Below the pieces are notes generated by a model that searched no databases, was not told the DNA's origin, and saw only the letters and a program-made list of their open reading frames with translations. DNA of 64,000 nt from DATBHW01 sp035307385. Lineage in GTDB: Bacteria > Chloroflexota > Ktedonobacteria > Ktedonobacterales > DATBGS01. The translations under genes were made by a program, and so were the position numbers. Numbering within the stretch: the stretch's first letter is position 1; every line of letters starts with the position of its first letter. Positions 24,943 through 32,608 of this stretch are shown here, piece by piece. The stretch spans positions 62,001-126,000 of the forward strand of contig DATGID010000072.1 in the NCBI GenBank assembly GCA_035307385.1. The letters run 5' to 3'.

Positions 24943-25650
24943 TTAGCCCTGCTGGGGGGACCGTTCCTGGCCTTGTCCGGGCGCTTGATACTGGCTCTGG
25001 CCTTGCCCGGGCGTCTGATACTGCCCCTGGCCTGGCGTTTGATATTGTCCCTGACCTGGCGTCTGCGGCTGGCCCTGGCCTTGCCATGACGCCTGCCGCT
25101 GCGCCTGGCCTGGCGCTTGTCCGGGCATCTGGGTCTGGCCGCTCTCCAATCGCTGCCGCTCGTCACCCGCGCGAATAGGGATTTGACGCGCGCGCCTGGC
25201 TTCGCTCTTGGGCAGCCGCAGCGTCAAGATGCCGTTGGCATAGGTCGCCTCAGCTTGATCAGCGTTCACCTCGGACGGCAGCGTAAACGTGCGATAGAAC
25301 TGCCCAACCCGTCGCTCGCGCAAGAGATAATTTCCGTGCTCGCGTTCCTGTTCTTCGCGCACCTGGCCGTTAATCACCACCTGGTTGCCCCGAATCTCAA
25401 GGTTCACGTCATCTGGCCGAACGCCCGGCAGCGTCACTCGCATGGTAAAGGCGTCATCCTGATCTTGAATGTCCACCGCAGGGGCGCCGATTTGCTGGCG
25501 CCCCCCATGCGTGGTTACCTGGCCGGTTTCCGTCCCAACGGTGCCCCAGGCCCGGCTGGGCATCAGAAAACTCTCTTCCATGAGACGGTTCATCGCCTCG
25601 CGCAGACTCATCATCTCCTCAAAAGGGTTCCAGCGAGACATCTCAAACAT
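24943..25650 (-). CDS. Small heat-shock protein (Hsp20/alpha-crystallin) with Q/G-rich tail
   Basis: A 235-residue holdase. The N-terminus is MFEMSRWNPFEEMMSLREAM, typical of bacterial Hsp20. The alpha-crystallin domain spans about 55-150 (PAVDIQDQDDAFTMRVTLPGV, FYRTFTLPSEVNADQAEATYANGILTLRLPKSE). The usual short IPI tail is present as RQIPIRAG. About 70 further residues of Gln/Gly/Pro repeats follow (QTPGQGQYQTPGQGQ), which ordinary Hsp20 proteins lack. AAAGGATG precedes the ATG at 25650, only 7 nt after the stop of the USP gene, so the two are co-transcribed. Confidence 0.93.
   Translation of the reverse strand: MFEMSRWNPFEEMMSLREAMNRLMEESFLMPSRAWGTVGTETGQVTTHGGRQQIGAPAVDIQDQDDAFTMRVTLPGVRPDDVNLEIRGNQVVINGQVREEQEREHGNYLLRERRVGQFYRTFTLPSEVNADQAEATYANGILTLRLPKSEARRARQIPIRAGDERQRLESGQTQMPGQAPGQAQRQASWQGQGQPQTPGQGQYQTPGQGQYQTPGQGQSQYQAPGQGQERSPQQG
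24950..25120 (-). repeat. Tandem repeats encoding the Q/G/P tail of Hsp20
   Basis: Degenerate repeats of 12-24 nt based on codons for Q-x-P-G-Q-G-Q cover the 3' end of hsp20. At least three near-identical copies of CAGTATCAGACGCCAGGC (sense strand) lie between about 24985 and 25060. Such DNA is prone to length change by slippage. Confidence 0.7.
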
Positions 25651-25657
25651 GTGCTTC

Positions 25658-26692
25658 TCATCCTTTCTGTGCTTGTACAGTGAACTCATGTTCAGAGGGG
25701 TTCGCATCAAAGCGGCTGGTGACAACAACCTCTTTTGGCCGGATAACCAGCAATGGCAGCCTGGCAGCAGACAGCACTCGCTCGGTGTTGCTGCCCATCA
25801 CCCAGCGGTGCAAGCCACCGCGCCCATGTGTCGCCATAGCAATCACATCAAAATGGCCCGCGTGAGCCGCGCCCTGAGCGGTTTTGCCGCCCTGCGCCAG
25901 ATCGACCAACGCCCCGGCCACATCTTTATCGACTACCACCGACCAGGTAACCTGGACCTGAAGAGAGGCCAGCGGCCCTGTATTCAGGTGTTCAGCGGTG
26001 CGGCTCAAATAGTCCTGCGCCTCCAGATATCCTGCTCCTCTGGCTCCCGGCAAGGCAGGGGCATCCTTTTCAGAGCCAGTCGATGGAGCGAGATGCCTCA
26101 CCACCTGCACCAGATGTACTGTCCCCTGGCCCTGTTGAGCCAGCGCGCTCACCAGCGTCGCGGCTGGCCCTAACGCGGCCTCTGCCAGCCAGGAGCCATC
26201 CAGTGGGACCATCACGCGCAGGGGGCGCTGGGCATCCTCCGCCAGCGTCGCCCCCTGCGCTGGCAAGACCAGCACCGGTACCGAAGCCTGATGAACAACA
26301 CGCTGCGCAACGCTTCCCAACGCCCAACGCAGCAGACCGGTGCGCCCGTGGCTGCAAAGAACGATAACATCAGCGCGGCTGGAATGAACTGCCTCAAGCG
26401 TCATCTCTGCGGGATAGCCAGCCAACGCCGTTTTTTCATACTTCAAACTCGCCTGGTCAAGTTCCTGGGCCACTCGTGCAAGATAAGTGTTGGCCGCCTC
26501 GATATGTTCTGCAAGTATCTCTGTTTCCACGCGCAGCGGCGGCGCGAGCGGCGTTGCCATCTGGAGTGGAGGTTGCACAACCCGCAGCAGAATCAGCGTG
26601 CCATCCAACGCCTGAGCCAGCCGAGCAGCCACAGGCAGCGCTCGCTCGGCCCGCTCCGAGCCATCCAGAGGCACAAGCATGCGCGTAAACAT
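25658..26692 (-). CDS. Universal stress protein with two USP domains
   Basis: A 344-residue tandem USP protein. Domain 1 opens MFTRMLVPLDGSERAERALPVA and ends with VIVLCSHGRTGLLRWALGSVAQRVVHQASVPVLVL, the G-x2-G-x9-G-S/T ATP-binding type. Domain 2 opens RVMVPLDGSWLAEAAL and ends with VIAMATHGRGGLHRWVMGSNTERVL. Both sites look able to bind ATP. AAAGGAG precedes the ATG at 26692; a start at 26734 is less likely. It lies 87 nt after the BON gene and 7 nt before hsp20, so it forms part of the stress operon. Confidence 0.93.
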   Translation of the reverse strand: MFTRMLVPLDGSERAERALPVAARLAQALDGTLILLRVVQPPLQMATPLAPPLRVETEILAEHIEAANTYLARVAQELDQASLKYEKTALAGYPAEMTLEAVHSSRADVIVLCSHGRTGLLRWALGSVAQRVVHQASVPVLVLPAQGATLAEDAQRPLRVMVPLDGSWLAEAALGPAATLVSALAQQGQGTVHLVQVVRHLAPSTGSEKDAPALPGARGAGYLEAQDYLSRTAEHLNTGPLASLQVQVTWSVVVDKDVAGALVDLAQGGKTAQGAAHAGHFDVIAMATHGRGGLHRWVMGSNTERVLSAARLPLLVIRPKEVVVTSRFDANPSEHEFTVQAQKG

Positions 26693-26779
26693 CCTCCGCT
26701 CCTTTACACAGGCGTATCTGGCCTGGGCATCCAAAACGCAGCCCAGCGCACCAGCGGCGGCTTGCTGCCAGGCACCTGG

Positions 26780-27439
26780 CTAGGTGATGACGACGATCAG
26801 GTTCTCGACATCGGTAATGCCAGGCTGCGCCCATGCCGCGCTTGCTGCTGCTGCTTGCTCCGCATAGGACGATACCGTCCCACGCAGAATAACCTTGCTC
26901 CCTTGCACCTCGACCTGGATGTTGCGCGCATCAATCTGCGCGTTGCGCAGCAGCGCCCGCTCGATCTCTTGTTGGAGATTTTGCGGCGTCATCCGTGGTT
27001 TCACCACAATGAGATTACTGACCCCGCTGACGCCGACCATATGTTTGATGGCGCGCTCGGCAGCCTGCTTCTGAAAAGCGTACTCCACCTCGCCGTCGAG
27101 CGTCACCCAGCCATTACTGACCGTCACCTTCAGCCTGTCAGCGGGCACCTCCACATCCCATTGCAGCGTCTCGCGCGCCGCCCGGGCCAGGTCCGTATCG
27201 TTACGCACCCCCTCGCCCGGCAGGCGCACCTGAATGTCGTTGGCAATCGCCCTGACCCCATGCACGCGCAGAGCCGCCTCCTGGGCAGCCAGCTTTTTGA
27301 CATAGGAATCAACATAGCCAAAGAGGGTGACCACCCCGTCCTTGACCGAGACGCCAATCTCATAGGCATGGACACGCGCATCCCCTTTCAACTCCTCCAA
27401 CACCGTTCGCTGAATGTCGGCATCAATACTGACCGCCAT
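26780..27439 (-). CDS. BON-domain protein (three BON repeats)
   Basis: A 219-residue protein of three BON domains: about 1-70 (VLEELKGDARVHAYEIGVSVKDGVVTLFG), 78-145 (ARETLQWDVEVPADRLKVTVSNGWVTLDG) and 150-219 (IERALLRNAQIDARNIQVEVQGSKVILRG). There is no signal peptide from my chosen ATG at 27439, which has GGAGG 9 nt upstream; a longer frame to 27640 has no support. Three-BON proteins lacking a signal are known beside USP and Hsp20 genes in stress loci. It is the first gene of the leftward stress operon and is divergent from glpK. Membrane or phospholipid association is a family inference. Confidence 0.88.
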   Translation of the reverse strand: MAVSIDADIQRTVLEELKGDARVHAYEIGVSVKDGVVTLFGYVDSYVKKLAAQEAALRVHGVRAIANDIQVRLPGEGVRNDTDLARAARETLQWDVEVPADRLKVTVSNGWVTLDGEVEYAFQKQAAERAIKHMVGVSGVSNLIVVKPRMTPQNLQQEIERALLRNAQIDARNIQVEVQGSKVILRGTVSSYAEQAAAASAAWAQPGITDVENLIVVIT

Positions 27440-27626
27440 GATGCGCATCCTCCTTCCAGAGCGCTGCTGTTCCGGCCACATTCCTGCAATGGAGACATCT
27501 AATGCCAGACTCGGCCACAAGGCCTCTCCAAGAAAAAATCTTCTCTGGACGTGAGAAAAGTGGTGCACATAGCGTGCCGATGCGGCTGGGTAAAAGTTAC
27601 TTGATTCCTTCGAAAGCAGGTGCAGC

Positions 27627-29129
27627 ATGACAAAATACATCCTGGCGCTTGATCAGGGTACGACCAGTTCTCGCGCCATCCTTTTTGACCGGCAAGGGCA
27701 GCCGGTGAGCAGCGCCCAGCGCGAATTTCCACAAATCTATCCAGCGCCAGGGTTGGTCGAGCACAACCCTGACGACATCTGGGAAAGCCAGTTGAGTGTC
27801 GCCCAGGAAACCTTGCGCCGGGCGGGCGCAGTGGCAAGCGATGTGGCGGGCATCGGCATCACCAACCAGCGCGAAACCACCATCGTTTGGGAGCGCGACA
27901 GCGGACGCCCCATCTTCAATGCCATCGTCTGGCAGAGCCGCCTGACCGCGCCAATCTGCGAGGCGCTCACCGCCACTGGCAAAGATAAGATCATTCGCGA
28001 GAAAACGGGACTGGTCACCGACGCCTATTTTTCGGGCACCAAAGTCAAGTGGCTATTAGATCACGTCGGCGGCGCACGCGAGCGCGCGGCGCGCGGTGAA
28101 CTGCTCTTTGGCACCGTCGATACCTTCCTGCTCTGGCGGCTGTCCGGCGGGCAGGTTCACGCCACCGATTATTCCAACGCCTCGCGCACGCTCCTCTTCA
28201 ATATTCACACGCTAGATTGGGATGATGAACTGCTGGCGCTGCTCGATGTGCCCCGCGCCATGCTGCCGCGTGTCTTGCCCTCCAGCGGCAACTTCGGCGC
28301 AACCGACCCTCAATGGTTTGGCGAGGCCATTCCGCTGGCGGGAGTCGCTGGCGATCAGCAGGCCGCCACCTTTGGGCAAACCTGCTATGAGCAAGGCATG
28401 GCAAAGAACACCTACGGCACCGGCTGCTTTATGCTGCTCAACACGGGTACAACGCCAGTACCATCGGCCAGGGGGTTGCTCACGACCATTGGTTGGGGGC
28501 TGGGCGCACCCGAGCGCCCGGCGATCACCTACGCGCTGGAGGGCAGCATCTTTGTCACCGGTGCGGCGGTACAGTGGCTGCGCGACGGTATCAAACTCAT
28601 CGAGAGCAGCAGCGGAGTCGAGGCGCTGGCCGCCTCAGTGCCAGATAACGGCGGCGTGTATCTGGTTCCGGCCTTTGTGGGACTTGGCGCGCCCTATTGG
28701 GACGCGAAAGCGCGCGGCGCGATGCTGGGGCTGACACGCGGCTCAACCGACGGCCACATCGCGCGGGCAACACTGGAATCGATCTGCTATCAAACACGCG
28801 ATGTCCTGGAAGCCATGCGTTCCGATTCAGGCATCACGCTTACCTCGCTGCGCGTGGATGGCGGGGCCGTCGTCAACAACCTGCTCATGCAATTTCAGGC
28901 GGACGTGCTGGGCGTGCCCGTGGAGCGCCCGCGCATTCCCGAAACCACCGCGCTGGGCGCGGCCTATCTGGCAGGGCTGGCAACCGGCTTCTGGCACGAT
29001 CAAGGCGAACTGATCAAGCAATGGGCCGTTGATCGCATCTTTGAGCCGCAGATGAGCGCAGACAGGCGCGACGCCCTGTACGCGGGCTGGCAAAAAGCCG
29101 TCAGCCGCGCCCGCGACTGGGCCGAATGA
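27627..29129 (+). CDS. glpK: Glycerol kinase
   Basis: A 500-residue FGGY-family kinase that phosphorylates glycerol to glycerol-3-phosphate. The N-terminus is YILALDQGTTSSRAILFD. The FGGY blocks appear in NAIVWQSRLTAPICEAL, AGVAGDQQAATFGQ and SLRVDGGAVVNNLLMQFQADVLG. Length is standard. No glpF or glpD is adjacent. It would supply backbone for the phospholipids made by genes elsewhere in the window. ATG with weak AAGCAGG upstream. Confidence 0.97.
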   Translation: MTKYILALDQGTTSSRAILFDRQGQPVSSAQREFPQIYPAPGLVEHNPDDIWESQLSVAQETLRRAGAVASDVAGIGITNQRETTIVWERDSGRPIFNAIVWQSRLTAPICEALTATGKDKIIREKTGLVTDAYFSGTKVKWLLDHVGGARERAARGELLFGTVDTFLLWRLSGGQVHATDYSNASRTLLFNIHTLDWDDELLALLDVPRAMLPRVLPSSGNFGATDPQWFGEAIPLAGVAGDQQAATFGQTCYEQGMAKNTYGTGCFMLLNTGTTPVPSARGLLTTIGWGLGAPERPAITYALEGSIFVTGAAVQWLRDGIKLIESSSGVEALAASVPDNGGVYLVPAFVGLGAPYWDAKARGAMLGLTRGSTDGHIARATLESICYQTRDVLEAMRSDSGITLTSLRVDGGAVVNNLLMQFQADVLGVPVERPRIPETTALGAAYLAGLATGFWHDQGELIKQWAVDRIFEPQMSADRRDALYAGWQKAVSRARDWAE

Positions 29130-29192
29130 ATTGAGGCGCCAGCATAGACAGCGGCGCGGTGCTATCGTATTTCGCTCTGCGCCATGCTCTGG

Positions 29193-29957
29193 CTAGCTCT
29201 TGGTCTGGGCTGGCGCGCGCTGATGCAAAATCACATTGGTAAAGGGCAAGCGGAACACGCTGAAGATTTCAATGCTTACCAGGAAGCCAGCCAGAATAAA
29301 CGCCACGCCGATCAACTGGCCCAGAAAGAAGCCGCTGGTAAAGCCCAGGCGAATCAAACCGGTCAGAATGCTGGGAGCCAGCGCACCGATGGCGATAAGC
29401 ACGTTGGAAAGCACGCGATAGGGCATCGTGCGTTTGCGCCAGAAGACCCATGCCGTCCAGAGCGCGCCGCCAAAGAGAAACGCCGCGCCGCTGATATTCA
29501 GAATCGGCGCAAGCACCTCTATATCCGTCGGCATAATCGTGAAGTTGGAAACCTCAACCACCTGCTCAGTCGAAGCAGTCACCAACTTGTGTAGATCATC
29601 AGCGGAGATCGACGCCGTAAAGACGCGCACCGCGCCATAGATGGTTGCCAGCGCCAGCACAGCCATGATGCCATGCGCCAGACGGCGCGGCAGCATCAGA
29701 TACGCCGTGCCCATGCCAAGATAGGCCGCAACCATCAGGCCGCCAAAAAAGTACCAGGTGCGATAAATCCCCAGGCTCCAGTGCCCCTGTGCTGCGCCGA
29801 CTGCCTCGGCGGTTGCGGCAATGCCATAGGCCAGCAGGCCCAGAAACCAGAGCAGCTTATAGGCTTTTGGGCGATGAAGATGTTGATCAAGAACAAAGAT
29901 CGCGGCAATAAGGCTCAACACCGCCGTCAGCGTGGCAAGCACTCCGTCAGCGCTCAT
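29193..29957 (-). CDS. Polytopic membrane protein of unknown function
   Basis: A 254-residue protein with seven or eight hydrophobic helices covering most of its length (for example VLATLTAVLSLIAAIFVLD, FFGGLMVAAYLGMGTAYLM, ILAGFLVSIEIFSVF). AAGGAGG lies 5 nt before the ATG at 29957. It follows hemD by 17 nt on the same strand, so it is probably in the hemC-hemD operon. It has no haem-binding or transporter motif I can name; helix count and hydrophobicity recall small seven-helix receptor-like or cytochrome-assembly proteins, without specific evidence. Confidence 0.75.
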   Translation of the reverse strand: MSADGVLATLTAVLSLIAAIFVLDQHLHRPKAYKLLWFLGLLAYGIAATAEAVGAAQGHWSLGIYRTWYFFGGLMVAAYLGMGTAYLMLPRRLAHGIMAVLALATIYGAVRVFTASISADDLHKLVTASTEQVVEVSNFTIMPTDIEVLAPILNISGAAFLFGGALWTAWVFWRKRTMPYRVLSNVLIAIGALAPSILTGLIRLGFTSGFFLGQLIGVAFILAGFLVSIEIFSVFRLPFTNVILHQRAPAQTKS

Positions 29958-29974
29958 ACGCGCCTCCTTAAAAA

Positions 29975-31087
29975 TCACATGGGCTGTATTGTTTGTGCCT
30001 GGAGCGTCGTGAAATAGGAGACAAGCGCCCGCGTCAGACCAGGCATCGTATATACTTCAGCGATAATCTGCGGCGTCAGGCCAGCTTCGCGTGCCGTCTG
30101 CGCTGTGATCGGGCCGATGCAGGCCACCGCCACGCCGCGCAGCGCTTCTGCCGCATCCAGCTCCGGCAATGCCGCCACAAAACCGCGCACCGTCGAAGAA
30201 CTGGTGAAGGTAATCGCATCGGGTCGCCGCGCCAGCGCTGCCATCACGGTCTGTTCGTCCAACGGGCGCACCACCGTGCGATAAGCAGCAATTTCGTCTA
30301 CCTCAGCGCCCATTTTCCGCAGGTCCACCGCCAGCGCCTCGCGCGCAATATCGGCGCGGGGCAGCAAAATCCGCTGCCCGGCGACAGCGCCAATCCCCGC
30401 AGTGATCGCCTCGGCAACGTATTCATCCGGCATAAAATCGGGCTGCACCCCCGAAGCACGCAGCGCCTCCGCCGTCGCCGGGCCAATCGCGCCGAGATGC
30501 ACGCCCTTGAACGCCCGCCAGTCAAGCGATAGGTGATGCAGCCGCTCGACAAAGGCCCGCACGCCATTCGCGCTGGTAAAGATCACCCACTGATAGCGCC
30601 CAATCTGCGTAAGAGCGCGATCAAGCGCCGCAGCGTCAGAGGCTGGCTCGATGCTGATAGCCGAAAGCGTCAGCACCTCCGCCCCTTCTGCCTCAAGCAG
30701 TCTGCTCAGCCCCGCCGCCTGTTCCGCCGCGCGTGTAATCAAAATCCGCTTGTCTGAAAGCGGGCGCAGATCGACCCAGCGCAGCCGCTCACTCGCCAGC
30801 GCCACTTCGCCCACCACCAGCACAGCGGGCAGCAGCAGGCCAACAGACTCCGCCCGCGTGGCAACATCGGCCAGCGTCCCAACCACCCATTCCCGCCGCA
30901 GCGTCGCGCCCCACTGGATGACGGCGACCGGCGTCTCCAGCGCGTGGCCCCGGCGCAGCAGGTGTGTCGTTGCCTCGGCGAGCGTGCCCCTATCAATGAG
31001 CAAAAGCAGGGAATCAGTGGTTGTCGGCAGTTTCTCCCAGACCAGAGGAGCCATTGCTTCAGTCAGGTCTGGATGACCTTCAGCCAT
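29975..31087 (-). CDS. hemD: Uroporphyrinogen-III synthase fused to a truncated uroporphyrinogen-III methyltransferase
   Basis: A 370-residue protein. Residues about 130-365 are HemD: LSDKRILITRAAEQAAGLSRLLEAEGAEVL, YQWVIFTSANGVRAF, AFKGVHLGAIGPATAEALR and TFTSSSTVRGF. It closes hydroxymethylbilane into uroporphyrinogen III. Residues about 10-125 match only the C-terminal half of SUMT (CobA/CysG): RGHALETPVAVIQWGATLRREWVVGTLADV, then LPAVLVVGEVALASERLRW. The N-terminal SUMT half with its GAGPGD SAM-binding loop is absent. The ATG at 31087 has AGGAAG upstream and lies 16 nt after hemC, leaving no room for it. The long frame to 31345 is a hemC shadow. Confidence 0.88.
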   Translation of the reverse strand: MAEGHPDLTEAMAPLVWEKLPTTTDSLLLLIDRGTLAEATTHLLRRGHALETPVAVIQWGATLRREWVVGTLADVATRAESVGLLLPAVLVVGEVALASERLRWVDLRPLSDKRILITRAAEQAAGLSRLLEAEGAEVLTLSAISIEPASDAAALDRALTQIGRYQWVIFTSANGVRAFVERLHHLSLDWRAFKGVHLGAIGPATAEALRASGVQPDFMPDEYVAEAITAGIGAVAGQRILLPRADIAREALAVDLRKMGAEVDEIAAYRTVVRPLDEQTVMAALARRPDAITFTSSSTVRGFVAALPELDAAEALRGVAVACIGPITAQTAREAGLTPQIIAEVYTMPGLTRALVSYFTTLQAQTIQPM

Positions 31088-31103
31088 CAGCTTCCTCGCC
31101 TTC

Positions 31104-32186
31104 CTACGTGCTCCTGGCCGGAAGCGCGCGGCTCTCAGCCAGAATCTCGCCTGCACCCGCGCTGAGCAGTGCCTCCGCCACGGAGCGACCCAGCGCCTCT
31201 GGTTCACTGATCGGCCCCTGTGCCTCGCGGCGCAGCAAACGGGTGCCATCCGGATTGGCAACCATCGCTCGCAGCAGCAAATGTTCTTGCTCCCCCGTGC
31301 CCTCGGTGCAGGCATAGACCCCGATAGGCACCTGGCAGCCGCCACCCAGCGTATCCAGCAGCGCGCGCTCCGCCGTCACCGCCAGGCGCGTGGGCGCGTG
31401 ATCGGCTGCCCTCACCAGACGCACCAGCCGCTCATCTGCCGCGCGCACTTCCACCGCCAGTGCGCCTTGCCCGGCAGCCGGAAGCATCACCTCCAGCGAC
31501 AGATATTCGGTGATGTACTCCGTCAGGCCCAAACGCTCCAGCCCAGCCGCCGCCAGAATCACCGCGTCGGGTCCATCGGGGGCAAGCGCTTTGCGCAAGC
31601 GTGTATCGATGTTGCCACGAATCTCAACGATCTGAAGATCGGGCCGATAATACAGAAGCTGCGCCCGGCGGCGCAGACTGCTGGTCGCCACCTTCGCCTT
31701 CTGCGGCAGCCGGTCCAGCGTGCAGCCATGCCGCGAAATGAAGACATCGCGCACGTCCGCGCGCTCGGTAATGGCGGCCAGCATCAGGCCAGCGGCAAGC
31801 TGCCCCGGCAAATCCTTCAGGCTGTGGACAGCAGCGTCAATCGGCTGGCGCTCGCGCTCAACCAGCAGGCGATCATGCAGCGGCTCAACTGCCATATCCA
31901 ATCGACCAGCCAGCAGCGCCTGTTCCAGTTCGGCCACAAACATGCCCTTATCCCCAAGTTGCGCCATAGGAATGGCAAGCGCCTGGGTTTTATCGCCCTG
32001 CGTTTTGATGGTCTGAACCGCAAAACGTGTATCTGGATGGCGCGCCCGCAAGAGGCCGATGACGGCCTCCGTTTGCCACATTGCCAGCGCGCTGCCGCGC
32101 GTCCCGACAACGACTTCTTCTACAGCAGCACCCTCGCTAGCAGGCGACACGCCAGTCTGAGGGTTTACTATGCTCTTGTTCGCCAT
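31104..32186 (-). CDS. hemC: Hydroxymethylbilane synthase (porphobilinogen deaminase)
   Basis: A 360-residue HemC that polymerises four porphobilinogens. Seen: VVVGTRGSALAMWQTEAVI, the DLPGQLAAGLMLAAITERADVRDVF block with SLKDLP before it, and the dipyrromethane cofactor cysteine in LDTLGGGCQVPIGVY. I prefer ATG 32186, with AGGAG 9 nt upstream, over GTG 32207. It precedes hemD in a tetrapyrrole operon. An N-terminal extension of about 25 residues and an insertion around 80-100 (AVEPLHDRLLVERERQPID) exceed the usual length of about 310. No hemA or hemB is in the window. Confidence 0.94.
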   Translation of the reverse strand: MANKSIVNPQTGVSPASEGAAVEEVVVGTRGSALAMWQTEAVIGLLRARHPDTRFAVQTIKTQGDKTQALAIPMAQLGDKGMFVAELEQALLAGRLDMAVEPLHDRLLVERERQPIDAAVHSLKDLPGQLAAGLMLAAITERADVRDVFISRHGCTLDRLPQKAKVATSSLRRRAQLLYYRPDLQIVEIRGNIDTRLRKALAPDGPDAVILAAAGLERLGLTEYITEYLSLEVMLPAAGQGALAVEVRAADERLVRLVRAADHAPTRLAVTAERALLDTLGGGCQVPIGVYACTEGTGEQEHLLLRAMVANPDGTRLLRREAQGPISEPEALGRSVAEALLSAGAGEILAESRALPARST

Positions 32187-32337
32187 AACAGCATGCTCCT
32201 GGAGCACCCTTGCAACCAGTGCAGAAATAGTGCCAGGCGCTATCGCGCCCGGTCATTGAAATGTCCATCTATTATAGCAAATTATTCTCCATCGTGCAGG
32301 CAGCGAGCGTCGGCACAGCTTTGTCCAGGGACATCGC

Positions 32338-32367
32338 TTGACAGAACGCAGGTTCATAGGGTATAGT
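32338..32367 (+). promoter_or_regulatory. Promoter of the tRNA-Gln gene
   Basis: A consensus TTGACA at 32338-32343 and TATAGT at 32362-32367, with an 18-nt spacer. Initiation near 32374 places the tRNA 8 nt downstream. It is the best housekeeping-type promoter in the window. Confidence 0.8.
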
Positions 32368-32381
32368 AGATATGTTCGCTT

Positions 32382-32455
32382 TGGGGTATCGTCTAACGGT
32401 AGGACCCGTGACTCTGGATCACGTTGTCTAGGTTCGAATCCTAGTACCCCAGCCA
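32382..32455 (+). tRNA. tRNA-Gln (anticodon CTG)
   Basis: A complete cloverleaf: the acceptor TGGGGTA pairs with TACCCCA, the D arm contains CTAACGGTAGG, the anticodon stem CGTGA/TCACG carries loop CTCTGGA with anticodon CTG, and the T arm CTAGG-TTCGAAT-CCTAG is perfect. Discriminator G and a genomically encoded CCA (32453-32455) follow. It reads CAG codons. Confidence 0.97.
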
Positions 32456-32460
32456 CTCAA

Positions 32461-32488
32461 AGAACCGGACGTTGCCGGTTCTTTTTTT
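32461..32488 (+). terminator. Rho-independent terminator of tRNA-Gln
   Basis: AGAACCGG (32461-32468) pairs with CCGGTTCT (32475-32482) around a 6-nt loop, and the T run extends to 32488. It begins 5 nt after the tRNA CCA. Confidence 0.93.
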
Positions 32489-32608
32489 ATGCCCACGCGC
32501 TCTGCCGAGTTGGCACAAAACATGCACGTCTCTCCAGCGGAGCAAAAACAGGCATCGCATGCCTGGCAGCGTCACCTTATTGCCGTCTGACGCTAGAGGA
32601 GGAATGCC

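Noticed and set aside
24950..25120. CRISPR-like array
   Set aside because: The repeats are degenerate, in frame, and encode the Q/G/P tail of Hsp20. There are no unique spacers and no cas genes.
31088..31345. N-terminal extension of hemD by 86 codons
   Set aside because: It overlaps hemC in another frame, is Arg/Cys/Ala-rich and has no homology-like pattern. The ATG at 31087 has its own ribosome site.
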